Source of the DNA: Pseudomonas resinovorans NBRC 106553
GTDB taxonomy: Bacteria > Pseudomonadota > Gammaproteobacteria > Pseudomonadales > Pseudomonadaceae
Length of the DNA stretch: 64,000 nt
Direction of reading: 5' to 3'
Assembly (NCBI RefSeq): GCF_000412695.1
Contig: NC_021499.1
Coordinates: 4,774,001 to 4,838,000 of the forward strand
Below the pieces are notes generated by a model. That model did no database searches. It was given only the letters and a program-made list of their open reading frames with translations, and had not been told where the DNA came from. A program made the translations under genes and the position numbers. Position 1 is the first letter of the stretch. The number at the start of each line of letters is the position of its first letter. This document shows, one piece after another, positions 9,850-18,721 of the stretch.

Positions 9850-11535
9850 TCAGGCGCCTACCTGGCGCCGGGGAGCATTGCTGCGCTGGGCGTTTTCCCA
9901 GTTGGCGGCCAGGCCCACCGGCAGGTCCTCGGGTTCCAGCGTCCGGCGACCGCGCACCAGGTCCGACGCTCGTTCGGCGAGCATGATGGTCGGTGCGTTG
10001 AGGTTGCCGTTGGGCTCGGTGGGGAACACCGACGAGTCGATCACCCGCAGTCCCTTGATGCCCCGAACCCGCAGTTCCGAATCCACCACCGCCAGGTCGT
10101 CCTCGCCCATGCGGCAGGAGCCGCAGGGGTGCATGGTGCTTTCCATGTTGGCGCGCACGAAGGCGTCGATCTCCTCGTCGGTCTGCACCTGCGGGCCGGG
10201 CGCCAGCTCCGCGCCACGGTAACGGTCCATGGCCGGCTGGCCGATGATCTCGCGGGTCAGGCGCACGCAGCGGCGGAAGCCTTCGCGGTCCTCTTCGCTC
10301 TCCAGGTAGTTGAAACGGATTTCCGGATGCACGTAGGGGTCGGCCGACAGCGCGCGGACATGGCCACGGCTCTTCGGCTTGTTGGGCCCCGTCAGCACCA
10401 TGAAACCATGGCCCTTGAACGGCTTGTCGCCGTCGTAGCGCATCGCCGCCGGCAGGAAGTGGAACTGGATGTCCGGCCAGCGCAGCCCCTGCTCGGAACG
10501 GATGAAGCCGCCGGCCTCGAAGTGGTTGCTGGCGCCCAGGCCGTCCTTGAACAGCAGCCAGCGCAGGCCGATCAGGGCCTTGCCCAAGAGGCTCATCTTG
10601 CCGTTGAGGGTAATGGGCTCCTTGCACTCGTACTGGATGTAGATCTCCGAGTGGTCCTGGAGGTTTTCCCCCACGCCCGGCAGGTGATGGCGCACCTCTA
10701 TGCCGGCCTTCTCCAGCACCTCGCGCGGGCCGATTCCGGAGCGCTGCAGCAGGTGCGGCGAGCCGATGGGGCCGGAGGACACCAGCACCTCGCGATTGCA
10801 GTACACGGTGTGGGTGGTGCCGCCCTGGTCGTACTCCACCCCCACCGCCTGCTTGCCGTCGAGGAGGATGCGCCGGGTCATGGCGTGGGTAACCACCGTC
10901 AGGTTGGGCCGCTCCATGGCCGGACGCAGGTAGGCGTTGGCGGTGGACCAGCGCACGCCGTCCTTCACCGTCATGTGCATGGCGCCAAAGCCTTCCTGCA
11001 TGTAGCCGTTGCAGTCGTCGGTCTTGATGTAGCCGGCCTCCGCGCCGGCCTCCACCCAGGCGCCATACAGAGGGTTCTGCATGTTGTTGCCGTTGTTGGT
11101 GGCCAGGGGCCCGCTGGCACCGCGGTAGTCGTCGCCGCCGAACTTGTAGTGCTCCGCGCGCTTGAAGTACGGCAGGCAGTTGCGATAGCCCCAGTTCTTC
11201 GCCCCCAGGCTTTCCCACTCGTCGAAGTCGTAGGCGTGGCCACGGATGTAGACCAGGCCGTTGATCGACGACGAGCCACCCAGCACCTTGCCGCGCGGGC
11301 AGTGCAGGCGGCGGTTGTCGAGGTGCGGTTCGGCCGCCGTCTCGTAGCGCCAGTTGTACTTCTTGGTGTTCATCGGGATGGAGAAGGCGCTGGGCATCTG
11401 GATCAGCACGCTGCGGTCGCTGCCGCCGAATTCCAGGACCAGCACCGAGGTGCCGGCGTCCTCGGTCAGGCGGTTGGCCAGGACGCAGCCGGCCGAGCCC
11501 GCACCGATGATGATGTAGTCGTAGCGCTTATTCAT
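9850..11535 (-). CDS. GMC-family alcohol dehydrogenase, BetA-like
   Basis: A 561-residue FAD-dependent GMC oxidoreductase, close in length and motifs to choline dehydrogenase BetA. It should oxidise a primary alcohol to an aldehyde. The FAD-binding GAGSAG is at 11-16, the GMC signature is in [19 protein letters not shown] (about 82-100), and the catalytic histidine and asparagine lie in HPCGSCRMG (about 469) and NGNLNAP (about 509). The ATG at 11535 overlaps the NCS1 transporter stop by eight bases, so it is the last gene of a five-gene unit with an aldehyde dehydrogenase and a ureohydrolase. There is no betI or betT here. The company of a ureohydrolase argues for a guanidino alcohol rather than choline, which is inference. 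Confidence 0.88.
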   Translation of the reverse strand: MNKRYDYIIIGAGSAGCVLANRLTEDAGTSVLVLEFGGSDRSVLIQMPSAFSIPMNTKKYNWRYETAAEPHLDNRRLHCPRGKVLGGSSSINGLVYIRGHAYDFDEWESLGAKNWGYRNCLPYFKRAEHYKFGGDDYRGASGPLATNNGNNMQNPLYGAWVEAGAEAGYIKTDDCNGYMQEGFGAMHMTVKDGVRWSTANAYLRPAMERPNLTVVTHAMTRRILLDGKQAVGVEYDQGGTTHTVYCNREVLVSSGPIGSPHLLQRSGIGPREVLEKAGIEVRHHLPGVGENLQDHSEIYIQYECKEPITLNGKMSLLGKALIGLRWLLFKDGLGASNHFEAGGFIRSEQGLRWPDIQFHFLPAAMRYDGDKPFKGHGFMVLTGPNKPKSRGHVRALSADPYVHPEIRFNYLESEEDREGFRRCVRLTREIIGQPAMDRYRGAELAPGPQVQTDEEIDAFVRANMESTMHPCGSCRMGEDDLAVVDSELRVRGIKGLRVIDSSVFPTEPNGNLNAPTIMLAERASDLVRGRRTLEPEDLPVGLAANWENAQRSNAPRRQVGA

Positions 11536-13009
11536 TGCTGTAGCCCTTTGCGGTGAGGCCCAGGGCCTCTGTCTTGCGATCGTTGCCCTTCGGGTAGGCA
11601 CCCCAGGCCAGGTGGGCGGCCAGTACGCGGGTCAGCGCGTAGTGCACCACCCCGGCCAGCAGGCAGGACGGCAGGGAAGCGGTGGCGAAGGTGAAGAAGG
11701 TGGTGTTGGCCAGGGTCTGCGGGTTGAACACCACGATGTAGATGACGAAGCCCGCCACCAGTGCCACCAGGGCCGCCGGGTTGAACCCGCGCCAGAAGTG
11801 GAATGGCGACTGCTCACCCTCGGTGTAGAGGTGGCGCAGGTTCAGGCGCTGGCGGCGGAGGAAGAAGTAGTCGGCGATGCCGATGCCCGCCAGGGCGCTG
11901 TTCAGGGCCGAGGTCCAGACCAGGAAGATGAAGAAGCCGTCATAGATACCCGGGGCGAACAGCACGATCAGCGCGGGGGCCAGGCAGAACAGCACCACCA
12001 GCCATTCCCAGCTCATGTCCCGCAGCTTCTGCCCCACCACCTGGCGCAGGCCGACGATGGAGGTGTAGAGGATATTCACCATGCTGGTGACGTTGGCGAA
12101 GGCCACGAAGCCCAGGGCGATGACGCCGAAGGTCAGGCCGCCGATGCGGGTCATCCACACCGTCGGGTCGCTGTCGCCCAGCGCGGCGGCGGCCAGCAGG
12201 CCCACCACTTCGCCCAGGGCGGCGGCACCGAAGATGCCGATGATGTTCGGCCAGTACGAGGTGCGCTGGTTCTTCGACAGGCGCGCCAGGTTGCCAACAT
12301 AGGGCCACCAGGAGAAACCGGCGGCCATGTTCACCTCGACGGCGATCATGAAGTTGACCCGGTTATCGTCGAACGGCGCGTCCAGCGCGGGCATGGCCAT
12401 CAGCTCGGAGAAGGCGTGCTCGCTGAGGATCATGTAGAACATCACCCCCATGATCACCACCAGGGCCGGCGCCACGATCATGTTGAACACCTTGATCGAG
12501 GTGGGCCCCTTGGCCACCACGAAGCCGGTCAGGACGATGGCGAAGAAGCCCGACGCCAATACCAGCCAGCCGTTGGCGTCGGTCTTGTGCTCCGACACCA
12601 GGCCGGAAAGGCCGTCGATGGAGCGGCCGAACATCAGCCCCAGCACCGCCAGCCAGCCCATGGTCAGGAACACCACCGCCAGCACGTACACCAGCCGGCT
12701 GCCATTGCCGCCGAACATGCTGCGCAGGAAGGTGAACTGCTCGGTGCCGTACTTGCCGCAGGGCACGCAGGTGGCGAAGGTGGTCAGTAGTACCCCGAGG
12801 ATATTGCCGATGACGATGGCGGCGATGCCCTGCTTGGGCCCGACGAACAGGGCCGTGGCGCCGCCGATGAGGAAGGCCCAGGTGGCGATGGCCAGGGCCG
12901 AGTTGGCGTAGGTGAATTCCCAGAAGCCCCACATGCGTTCGTTGGGCAGCAGCGGCGTGTCGCCGCGCTCGGCTTCCAGGCCGTGATTGACGGGTTCCTG
13001 ATGGGCCAT
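11528..13009 (-). CDS. NCS1-family (purine/cytosine permease-type) transporter
   Basis: A 493-residue polytopic inner-membrane protein with about twelve hydrophobic segments. The layout resembles the nucleobase:cation symporter-1 family: an N-terminal [20 protein letters not shown] helix, then GNILGVLL, and a [24 protein letters not shown] segment that carries the conserved aromatic-rich substrate region. Known NCS1 substrates are nucleobases, hydantoins, allantoin, thiamine and related nitrogen compounds. The start ATG lies three bases after the stop of a 57-residue membrane protein gene, and its end overlaps the GMC start. This coupling suggests it imports the substrate of the operon. The substrate itself cannot be read out. 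Confidence 0.88.
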   Translation of the reverse strand: MAHQEPVNHGLEAERGDTPLLPNERMWGFWEFTYANSALAIATWAFLIGGATALFVGPKQGIAAIVIGNILGVLLTTFATCVPCGKYGTEQFTFLRSMFGGNGSRLVYVLAVVFLTMGWLAVLGLMFGRSIDGLSGLVSEHKTDANGWLVLASGFFAIVLTGFVVAKGPTSIKVFNMIVAPALVVIMGVMFYMILSEHAFSELMAMPALDAPFDDNRVNFMIAVEVNMAAGFSWWPYVGNLARLSKNQRTSYWPNIIGIFGAAALGEVVGLLAAAALGDSDPTVWMTRIGGLTFGVIALGFVAFANVTSMVNILYTSIVGLRQVVGQKLRDMSWEWLVVLFCLAPALIVLFAPGIYDGFFIFLVWTSALNSALAGIGIADYFFLRRQRLNLRHLYTEGEQSPFHFWRGFNPAALVALVAGFVIYIVVFNPQTLANTTFFTFATASLPSCLLAGVVHYALTRVLAAHLAWGAYPKGNDRKTEALGLTAKGYSNE

Positions 13010-13012
13010 GGC

Positions 13013-13186
13013 TCAGTACCCCCAGAGGTAGAAGCCGACGACCAGGACCAGCGTCATCAGGGTGGTGGCGATGTAGTCGACGGCGTTCAACGCCCCCGGC
13101 CACGCCTTCAGTTCTTCCAGCTGTTCGTAGACGCGGATGCGTCTTTCCAGTTCTTGCGCACGCTCGATATCGGGTTGGCTGTTCAT
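13013..13186 (-). CDS. Small single-helix membrane protein next to the NCS1 gene
   Basis: A 57-residue protein that I do not recognise by name. Residues 1-35 are charged and helical (DIERAQELERRIRVYEQLEE), and residues 36-57 form one hydrophobic helix ending in a short GFYLWGY tail. It looks like a one-pass inner-membrane protein. I take the ATG at 13186; an earlier frame start is not supported. The stop codon is three bases before the transporter start, so translation is probably coupled. Other secondary transporters have small partner proteins in the same place (DUF485 with ActP, DUF997 with PanF). A similar accessory role for an NCS1 carrier is inference from position and size. Confidence 0.75.
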   Translation of the reverse strand: MNSQPDIERAQELERRIRVYEQLEELKAWPGALNAVDYIATTLMTLVLVVGFYLWGY

Positions 13187-13285
13187 CTGGGCATCACCTC
13201 TAGGGGTTCTTGTTCTTGAAATTCGATGCATCCCGGCCAATCAGGGCCGCCGCCCGAAGGCGACGGCACGCTAGTGCCCAGCTCC

Positions 13286-14794
13286 TCAGGGCAGTGTGAT
13301 CCACACGGCTTTGGTTTCCAGCAGGTAATCCAGCTGTTCCGACCCGAGGTCCTTGCCATAGCCGGACTGCTTGTAGCCGCCGAAAGGCATGGAGGGGTCG
13401 AGGGTGCTGTGGGCGTTGACGTAGACGGTGCCGGCCCGCAGTTTCGGGATCAGGCCGTGCACGCGACCGAGGTCTTTGGAGTAGAGCGCCGCGGCCAGGC
13501 CGAAAGCGGAATCGTTGGCCAGGGCCAGGGCCTCGTCCTCGCTGTCGAAGGGCGCGGTCACCAGCACCGGGCCGAAGATCTCCTCCTGGACGATGCGCAT
13601 GTCGTTGCGGCAGTTGGCGAAGATGGTCGGCTGCACGTAGAAGCCGGGGCCTTCCACCGGCTCGCCGCCGTAGTACAGCTCCGCGCCTTCGGCCTTGCCG
13701 GTGGCGATGTACTCCAGCACCCGCTGCTGTTGCTGGCGCGACACCATGGGGCTGATGAAGCAGTCCGGGTCCAGGCCGGGGGCGATCTTCAGCGTCGCGG
13801 TGTAGGCGGCCAGTTCGCGCAGGAACTCGGCGTACACGCTGCGGTGCACATAGGCGCGGGTGCCCGCGTCGCAGACCTGGCCGGAGTTGAAGAACACGCC
13901 GTTGGCCACCGCCTGGGCCGCGGCCTTGATATCCGCATCGGCGAAGACGATCACCGGCGACTTGCCGCCCAGTTCCAGGGTCAGGCGCTTCATCTGGTCC
14001 ATGGCCGCCTTGCCCACGGAGCAGCCCACGGGGGTCGAACCGGTGAAGCTCAGCTTGTCGATGCCCGGGTGGCCGGACATCGCCGAGCCCACCACGCTGC
14101 CGCGCCCGCTGACGATGTTCACCACCCCGTCGGGGATGCCCGCTTCCTGGACCAGTTCGGCGAAACGCAGGGCCGAGAGGGAGGTCAGCTCGGCCGGCTT
14201 CACCACCACGGTGCAGCCCACCGCCAGGGCGGCGCCCAGCTTCCAGGCCATGGTTTGCAGGGGGAAGTTCCACGGCACGATGACGCCCACCACGCCCACC
14301 GGCTCCTTGCGCGTGTAGGCCAGGTAGTTGCCGGGCAGCGACGGTTCGACGGTGCGGCCGTGGATCTTGCTGGCCCAGCCGGCAAAGTAGCGGAAGGTAT
14401 CGATGGTGCCCTGGATATCCACGGCGCGGGCCTGGGCCACCGACTTGCCCATGTCGATGGATTCGATCTCGGCCAGCTCGTCGGCGTTGTCTTCGATCAG
14501 GTCGGCCAGGCGATGCAGCAGGCGCTCGCGCTCCAGGGGCTTGAGCTGGCTCCAGGGGCCGCCATCGAACTGCGCGCGGGCCGCCGCCACGGCGCGGTCC
14601 AGGTCCTCCACCGTGCCCATGGGAATGCGCGCGAGCACACCGCCGGTGGAGGGCTCGATCACCTCGGCGCTGGCGCCGTCGGCGGCATCCAGCCAGGCAC
14701 CGCCCACGAACAGCTTCTTGGCCTTGCCGAGGAAGCGCTGGGTGGCTTCGGATACGCCGAATTTCTGCAGATAGTCTTTAACCGTGTTGTCCAC
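13286..14794 (-). CDS. NAD(P)-dependent aldehyde dehydrogenase
   Basis: A 502-residue cytoplasmic aldehyde dehydrogenase that oxidises an aldehyde to the acid with NAD(P). The catalytic cysteine is Cys308 in FFNSGQVCDAG, the general base Glu274 in LTLELGG, and Asn176 lies in PWNFP. The C-terminal GGYKQSGYGKDLG oligomerisation motif is intact. Family members of this length include betaine aldehyde, gamma-guanidinobutyraldehyde (KauB) and phenylacetaldehyde dehydrogenases; the sequence alone does not decide. It lies between the ureohydrolase (57 bases upstream) and the small membrane protein gene. The natural reading is that it takes the aldehyde from the GMC enzyme and makes the acid that the ureohydrolase hydrolyses. 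Confidence 0.93.
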   Translation of the reverse strand: MDNTVKDYLQKFGVSEATQRFLGKAKKLFVGGAWLDAADGASAEVIEPSTGGVLARIPMGTVEDLDRAVAAARAQFDGGPWSQLKPLERERLLHRLADLIEDNADELAEIESIDMGKSVAQARAVDIQGTIDTFRYFAGWASKIHGRTVEPSLPGNYLAYTRKEPVGVVGVIVPWNFPLQTMAWKLGAALAVGCTVVVKPAELTSLSALRFAELVQEAGIPDGVVNIVSGRGSVVGSAMSGHPGIDKLSFTGSTPVGCSVGKAAMDQMKRLTLELGGKSPVIVFADADIKAAAQAVANGVFFNSGQVCDAGTRAYVHRSVYAEFLRELAAYTATLKIAPGLDPDCFISPMVSRQQQQRVLEYIATGKAEGAELYYGGEPVEGPGFYVQPTIFANCRNDMRIVQEEIFGPVLVTAPFDSEDEALALANDSAFGLAAALYSKDLGRVHGLIPKLRAGTVYVNAHSTLDPSMPFGGYKQSGYGKDLGSEQLDYLLETKAVWITLP

Positions 14795-14851
14795 TGTCTG
14801 TTCCTCGTCGCCGGCCCCCCTGCGAGGCCCGGCTGCTGGGTGGGCCGCGTC

Positions 14852-15829
14852 TCAGCGGTTGCGGGCGCGTTCGTGGAAGATGAAGCCGATGCTGTTCATC
14901 AGCAGTTGCGCCGCGAGGATCGACGTGGCGCCGGTGGGGTCATAGGCGGGCGCGACCTCCACCAGGTCCATGCCGACCACGCGTCCCTGGCTGCGGCGGG
15001 CCAGCGCCTGGATGATTTCCAGCACCTCGTAGTAGAGGAAGCCGCCGTGGCTGGGCGTGCCGGTGCCGGGGGCGATGGAGGGGTCGAAGCCGTCGATGTC
15101 GATGGTGATGTAGTAGTCCAGGCCTTCCGGAATCTTCGCCATTACCCCTTCGACGCCCAGGCGGCGCACGTCGCGCACCGAGAGGATCTGCGAGCCGGCG
15201 GCGCGCGCGGCGTCGTAGTCGTCGCGGTTGGAGGAAGACACGTTGCGGATGCCCATCTGGGTCATGCCGACGATATGGTCCAGTTCGGAGGCGCGGCGCA
15301 GCGGGTTGCCGTGGCCGTAGCGCACGCCGTGGCGTTCGTCGACGAAGTCCAGGTGCGCGTCGAAGTGCACGATGTGGATCGGCGCGTGACCCTCGAAGGC
15401 CTTGATCACCGGGGCGTGGATCGAGTGGTCGCCGCCCAGCACCACCGGCATGGCGCCGGAAGCGAGGATCTTGCGCACGGCGAACTCGATGTTGTCGTTG
15501 CTGGTGGCCATGTCGGTGTGGACGATGTCCGCGTCCCCCACATCCATCATGCGCACCTGGTCCTGGGTCAGGTAGAGCGCGTCGTCCTCGTGGTCGTAGG
15601 CACCGGAGTGGCCGAAAGAGAAGAGCGTGGACGCTTCGCGGATGCTGCGCGGTCCGAAGCGCGCACCGGAGCGCCATTGGGTACCCATGTCGTTCGGTGC
15701 GCCGAGGATGGCGACGTCGGCATCGATGTCATCCCAATCGGTGCAGATCGGGGATTTGGCAAAGGTGCAGTGACCCACGAATGGGAGATTCAACCGCCCG
15801 GACTCATACGCGTTCTTCGGCATTTTCAT
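14852..15829 (-). CDS. Agmatinase-family ureohydrolase, substrate unknown
   Basis: A 325-residue enzyme of the arginase/agmatinase family, which uses a binuclear metal centre to hydrolyse a guanidino group and release urea. All metal ligands are present: His135 in GGDHS, Asp157, His159 and Asp161 in DAHLD, and Asp244 and Asp246 in TIDIDGFDP. The substrate-side loop reads APGTGTPSHGG, with Ser-His where many agmatinases have Glu followed by a hydrophobic residue. That difference suggests another substrate. The ATG at 15829 has GGAGG upstream; Met3 is an alternative. It is first in the operon with aldehyde and alcohol dehydrogenases and is divergent from a LysR gene. Guanidinoacetate is an attractive candidate because the next locus degrades glycine, but guanidinobutyrate, guanidinopropionate or agmatine are possible. 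Confidence 0.9.
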   Translation of the reverse strand: MKMPKNAYESGRLNLPFVGHCTFAKSPICTDWDDIDADVAILGAPNDMGTQWRSGARFGPRSIREASTLFSFGHSGAYDHEDDALYLTQDQVRMMDVGDADIVHTDMATSNDNIEFAVRKILASGAMPVVLGGDHSIHAPVIKAFEGHAPIHIVHFDAHLDFVDERHGVRYGHGNPLRRASELDHIVGMTQMGIRNVSSSNRDDYDAARAAGSQILSVRDVRRLGVEGVMAKIPEGLDYYITIDIDGFDPSIAPGTGTPSHGGFLYYEVLEIIQALARRSQGRVVGMDLVEVAPAYDPTGATSILAAQLLMNSIGFIFHERARNR

Positions 15830-15926
15830 GCGCCTCCGTTTCTTGTTTTCTGTCGTCGGCGAACCGGCTTCGAATTCGCCGTTGCAGGAACTATGGGCGC
15901 GGGATTAATTTGGAAAAATGCAAAAC

Positions 15927-15948
15927 ATCAGATACTCAAATCGCTGAT
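15927..15948. promoter_or_regulatory. Candidate LysR-type operator
   Basis: ATCAG (15927-15931) and CTGAT (15944-15948) form an inverted repeat with a 12-base spacer in the 149-base divergent region between the ureohydrolase and LysR genes. The size and position are right for a LysR-type recognition site. No known consensus was matched. Confidence 0.4.
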
Positions 15949-15978
15949 AACGATGTATCCATCGACCGGGAGGCTCCC

Positions 15979-16890
15979 GTGATCCAGTTGCATGATGTCG
16001 ACCTGAAGCTCCTGCGAGTCTTCGCCACCATCGTCAAATGCGGGGGATTTTCCGCCGCCCAGGCCGCGCTCAACGCGGGCCAGTCCACCATCAGCGAACA
16101 GATGACCCACCTGGAGACCCGGCTCGGGGTCAAGCTCTGCCAGCGCGGCCGCAGCGGCTTCCGCCTCACCGAGCAGGGGGTGGCCATCCATGAGGCCACC
16201 CAGCGCCTGCTCTCGGCGGTGGAAACCTTCTGCATGGACGCCGACGTGCTCAAGCAACGCATCAGCGGCAAGCTCAACCTCGGCATCATCGACAGCACCC
16301 TCACCGACCGCGATTCCCCCCTGCCCCGCGCCACCCAGCGTTTCGTCTCCCGTGGGCACGACGTCCACCTCAGCGTCTACGTCGGCACGCCGGCGGAGCT
16401 TGAGGAGCGGGTGCTGGACAACCGCCTGCACCTGGCCATCGGGCACTTTCCCGCGCGCATCCCGGGCCTGGCCTACGACCCGCTCTACCGGGAGTCCCTG
16501 GGGCTCTACTGCGGGCGCCACCACCCATTGTTCGGCAGCGAGCTCGGCGGCAAGGCGCTGAAGGACGCCATAGTCGCGAGCCGGATCGTCGTGCGCGGCT
16601 ACATGCAGCAGTACGACCTGGACGTGCTCGGCGTGAGCAAGGCGGCGGCCACCGTGGACAACATCGAGGCACTGGCCATCCTGATCATTTCCGGCGCCTA
16701 CCTCGGCCTACTGCCGATGCACGTCGCCGAGCAGTGGGTACGCACCGGCGAGATGCGCCAGCTGTCCACCCAGGGCGATCACCTGGAATCGCCCTTCGAC
16801 GTCATCACCCGGCGCGGTGTGAGCCCGCCGATCCTCACGGCCTTCCTCGAAGACCTGACCGCCTGCACCAGCGGCGCAACCCGCAACTGA
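15979..16890 (+). CDS. LysR-family transcriptional regulator
   Basis: A 303-residue LysR-type regulator. The winged helix-turn-helix is at residues 5-64, with DLKLLRVFATIVKCGGFSA and the recognition part LNAGQSTISEQMTHLETRLG. The effector domain occupies the rest. I assign a GTG start at 15979: no in-frame ATG occurs near the domain start, and GGGAGG lies five to six bases upstream. The gene is divergent from the ureohydrolase operon, the classical arrangement of a LysR activator with its target, and a candidate inverted repeat lies between them. The gcsR start follows 21 bases after the stop, so this gene may be transcribed together with gcsR. The inducer is unknown. Confidence 0.88.
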   Translation: MIQLHDVDLKLLRVFATIVKCGGFSAAQAALNAGQSTISEQMTHLETRLGVKLCQRGRSGFRLTEQGVAIHEATQRLLSAVETFCMDADVLKQRISGKLNLGIIDSTLTDRDSPLPRATQRFVSRGHDVHLSVYVGTPAELEERVLDNRLHLAIGHFPARIPGLAYDPLYRESLGLYCGRHHPLFGSELGGKALKDAIVASRIVVRGYMQQYDLDVLGVSKAAATVDNIEALAILIISGAYLGLLPMHVAEQWVRTGEMRQLSTQGDHLESPFDVITRRGVSPPILTAFLEDLTACTSGATRN

Positions 16891-16911
16891 ACCCGCGGCG
16901 ACGGAGACCCC

Positions 16912-18450
16912 ATGCGCATCCACGTCACCTTCATCGACCGTGTCGGCATCACCCAGGAAGTCCTCGCCCTGCTCGGCGGACGCAACCTCAACCTCGAGGC
17001 GGTGGAAATGATCCCGCCCAACGTCTACATCGACGCCCCCGCCCTCGGCCCCGAAGTGCTCGACGAACTGCGCGACGCTCTCTACGCGGTGCAGGGCGTC
17101 AAGGACGTCACCCTGGTGGACATCCTCCCCGGCCAGCGCCGGCACCTGCAGCTGGACGCCCTGCTGGCCGCCATGACCGACCCGGTGCTGGCGGTGGATG
17201 GCGGCGGCCGCGTGCTGCTGGCCAACCCCTCGTTCGTGGCGCTCCACGGGCGCGACCCCACGGGCGAGCCGCTGTCCGGCCTGTTCGACGACCCCAACCT
17301 GGCCCGGACCCTGATCGAGCGCGGATTCCGCCTGCCCATGTGCGAGGTGGCCCTCAAGGACATCGCGCTGCTGCTGGACGCCACGCCGGTCAGCTCCGGA
17401 ACGGACGGCGGCGTACCGCTGATCGCCGGCGGCCTGCTGACGCTCTACCCGCCGAGCCGCATCGGCGAACGCCTGGCCTCCCTGCGCCACGAAGGTGGCG
17501 AGGGGCTGGAGAACCTGCTGGGCAAGTCGCCGCCGCTGAAGCAGCTCAAGGCGCGCCTGCGCAAGGTCGCCCGGCTGGACGCGCACTTGCTGATCCGGGG
17601 CGAAACCGGCACCGGCAAGGAACTGGTGGCCCGTGCCTGCCACACCCTGAGCGACCGCCGGGACGCCCCGTTCCTCGCGCTGAACTGCGCCGCATTGCCG
17701 GAAAGCCTCGCCGAAAGCGAACTCTTCGGTTACTCGGCGGGAGCCTTCACCGGCGCCCAGCGCGGCGGCAAGCCGGGCCTGCTGGAACTGGCCGACGGCG
17801 GCACGGTGTTCCTCGATGAAGTCGGCGAGATGTCCCCGTACCTGCAGGCCAAGCTGCTGCGTTTCCTCAGCGACGGCTGCTTCCGCCGGGTGGGCGGCGA
17901 CCGCGAAGTGCAGGTGAACGTGCGCGTGGTCGGCGCCACCCACCGGCCCCTGGAACGCATGGTCAGCGAAGGCGGCTTCCGCGAGGACCTGTTCTATCGC
18001 CTGAACGTGCTCAACCTCGACGTGCCGCCCCTGCGCGAACGCGGCCAGGACATCCTCCTGCTCGCCGAGCACTTCCTCGACCAGGCCTGCGCGCAGATCC
18101 AGCGGCCGCCCTGCCGCCTGGCCCCGGCCACCTACCCGGTACTGCTGGGCAACCCCTGGTCGGGCAACGTGCGCCAGCTGCAGAACGTGATCTTCCGGGC
18201 CGCCGCCATCAGCGAAAGCAACCTGATCGACTGCGACAACCTGGAACTCGCCGGTACCGCCCTCACCCCGCGCCAGGCCGACGCCCTGCAGGTCACCAGC
18301 CTGGAAGAAGCGGTGCAGGGCTTCGAGAAGGACTTGCTGCAGCAGCTCTATGCCGCCTTCCCCTCCACCCGGCAGCTGGCCGCCAGGCTGAATACATCCC
18401 ACACCGCCATCGGCCAGCGCCTGCGCAAGTACGGCATCCCCAGGGGCTAG
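16912..18450 (+). CDS. gcsR: TyrR-like sigma-54 enhancer-binding protein, GcsR
   Basis: A 512-residue activator of the TyrR family. It has an N-terminal ACT domain (about 1-72, starting MRIHVTFIDRVGITQEVL), a PAS-like segment (about 78-185), an AAA+ sigma-54 interaction domain with Walker A GETGTGKE (230-237), the sigma-54 contact motif GAFTGA (277-282) and Walker B near 296-305, and a TyrR-type helix-turn-helix at the end (LAARLNTSHTAIGQRLRKYGI). An intact GAFTGA shows that it can activate sigma-54, unlike E. coli TyrR. In P. aeruginosa the homologue GcsR activates the gcvH2-gcvP2-glyA2-sdaA-gcvT2 operon in response to glycine. The same operon follows here, with a consensus -24/-12 promoter and matching palindromes. 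Confidence 0.93.
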   Translation: MRIHVTFIDRVGITQEVLALLGGRNLNLEAVEMIPPNVYIDAPALGPEVLDELRDALYAVQGVKDVTLVDILPGQRRHLQLDALLAAMTDPVLAVDGGGRVLLANPSFVALHGRDPTGEPLSGLFDDPNLARTLIERGFRLPMCEVALKDIALLLDATPVSSGTDGGVPLIAGGLLTLYPPSRIGERLASLRHEGGEGLENLLGKSPPLKQLKARLRKVARLDAHLLIRGETGTGKELVARACHTLSDRRDAPFLALNCAALPESLAESELFGYSAGAFTGAQRGGKPGLLELADGGTVFLDEVGEMSPYLQAKLLRFLSDGCFRRVGGDREVQVNVRVVGATHRPLERMVSEGGFREDLFYRLNVLNLDVPPLRERGQDILLLAEHFLDQACAQIQRPPCRLAPATYPVLLGNPWSGNVRQLQNVIFRAAAISESNLIDCDNLELAGTALTPRQADALQVTSLEEAVQGFEKDLLQQLYAAFPSTRQLAARLNTSHTAIGQRLRKYGIPRG

Positions 18451-18457
18451 CGACTGG

Positions 18458-18494
18458 CGGCGCGATAACGTTCCACCGGAGCGATTTCGCTCCA
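18458..18494 (+). promoter_or_regulatory. Two adjacent candidate GcsR boxes
   Basis: CGGCGCG-ATAA-CGTTCCA (18458-18475) and CGGAGCG-ATTT-CGCTCCA (18477-18494) are 18-base sites one base apart. They have the 7-4-7 architecture of the P. aeruginosa GcsR site, which I recall as TGTAACG-N4-CGTTCCG. They lie 150-185 bases upstream of the sigma-54 promoter, a normal enhancer distance. The base match is to the layout rather than every position. Confidence 0.6.
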
Positions 18495-18504
18495 CCTCTC
18501 CACA

Positions 18505-18525
18505 AGCCCCGGCGTCCGGGGCTTT
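18505..18525 (+). terminator. Terminator after gcsR
   Basis: AGCCCCGG and CCGGGGCT flank a CGT loop and are followed by TTCC. The hairpin lies 55 bases after the gcsR stop and separates gcsR from the gcv operon. The T-run is short, so strength is uncertain. Confidence 0.65.
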
Positions 18526-18560
18526 CCTCATCCGTGGCGGCCGCAAGGGCCTTCCCGGCC

Positions 18561-18578
18561 TGGAGCGATATCGCTCCA
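18561..18578 (+). promoter_or_regulatory. Third candidate GcsR box, perfect palindrome
   Basis: TGGAGCGATATCGCTCCA is a perfect 18-base palindrome with the same TGGAGCG-N4-CGCTCCA layout as the two boxes upstream. It lies 64 bases before the -24 element. Three sites upstream of a sigma-54 promoter fit binding by an oligomeric enhancer-binding protein. Confidence 0.65.
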
Positions 18579-18641
18579 AGCCAACTCAGCTCGTCAACAA
18601 TATTCACACCAAGCCTTTGAAATACATGGATTTTCAATAAC

Positions 18642-18656
18642 TGGCACCACCCTTGC
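18642..18656 (+). promoter_or_regulatory. Sigma-54 promoter of the gcv operon
   Basis: TGGCAC-N5-TTGC matches the -24/-12 consensus exactly, with GG and GC ten bases apart. A start of transcription near 18668 would leave a leader of roughly 54 bases before gcvH, too short for a tandem glycine riboswitch. Together with the upstream boxes and gcsR this defines the regulation of the operon. Confidence 0.9.
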
Positions 18657-18721
18657 TCTTGTTCTCTCAACCGAGCCTCACCCAACACTCGGAACCCAAA
18701 CCGATAACAAGAGGAAGTCCC

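Noticed and set aside
9850..14794. betBA choline-to-betaine operon
   Set aside because: There is no betI or choline transporter, and the operon includes a ureohydrolase and an NCS1 carrier. A choline role is not excluded for the GMC enzyme but is less likely.
13226..15982. A 918-codon open frame on the plus strand over the aldehyde dehydrogenase and ureohydrolase genes
   Set aside because: It runs antisense to genes with intact catalytic motifs and has the Gly/Ala/His-rich composition typical of shadow frames in GC-rich DNA.
18657..18721. Glycine riboswitch in front of gcvH
   Set aside because: The leader is only about 54 bases from the sigma-54 start, and no paired aptamer structure is visible; control by GcsR explains the operon.
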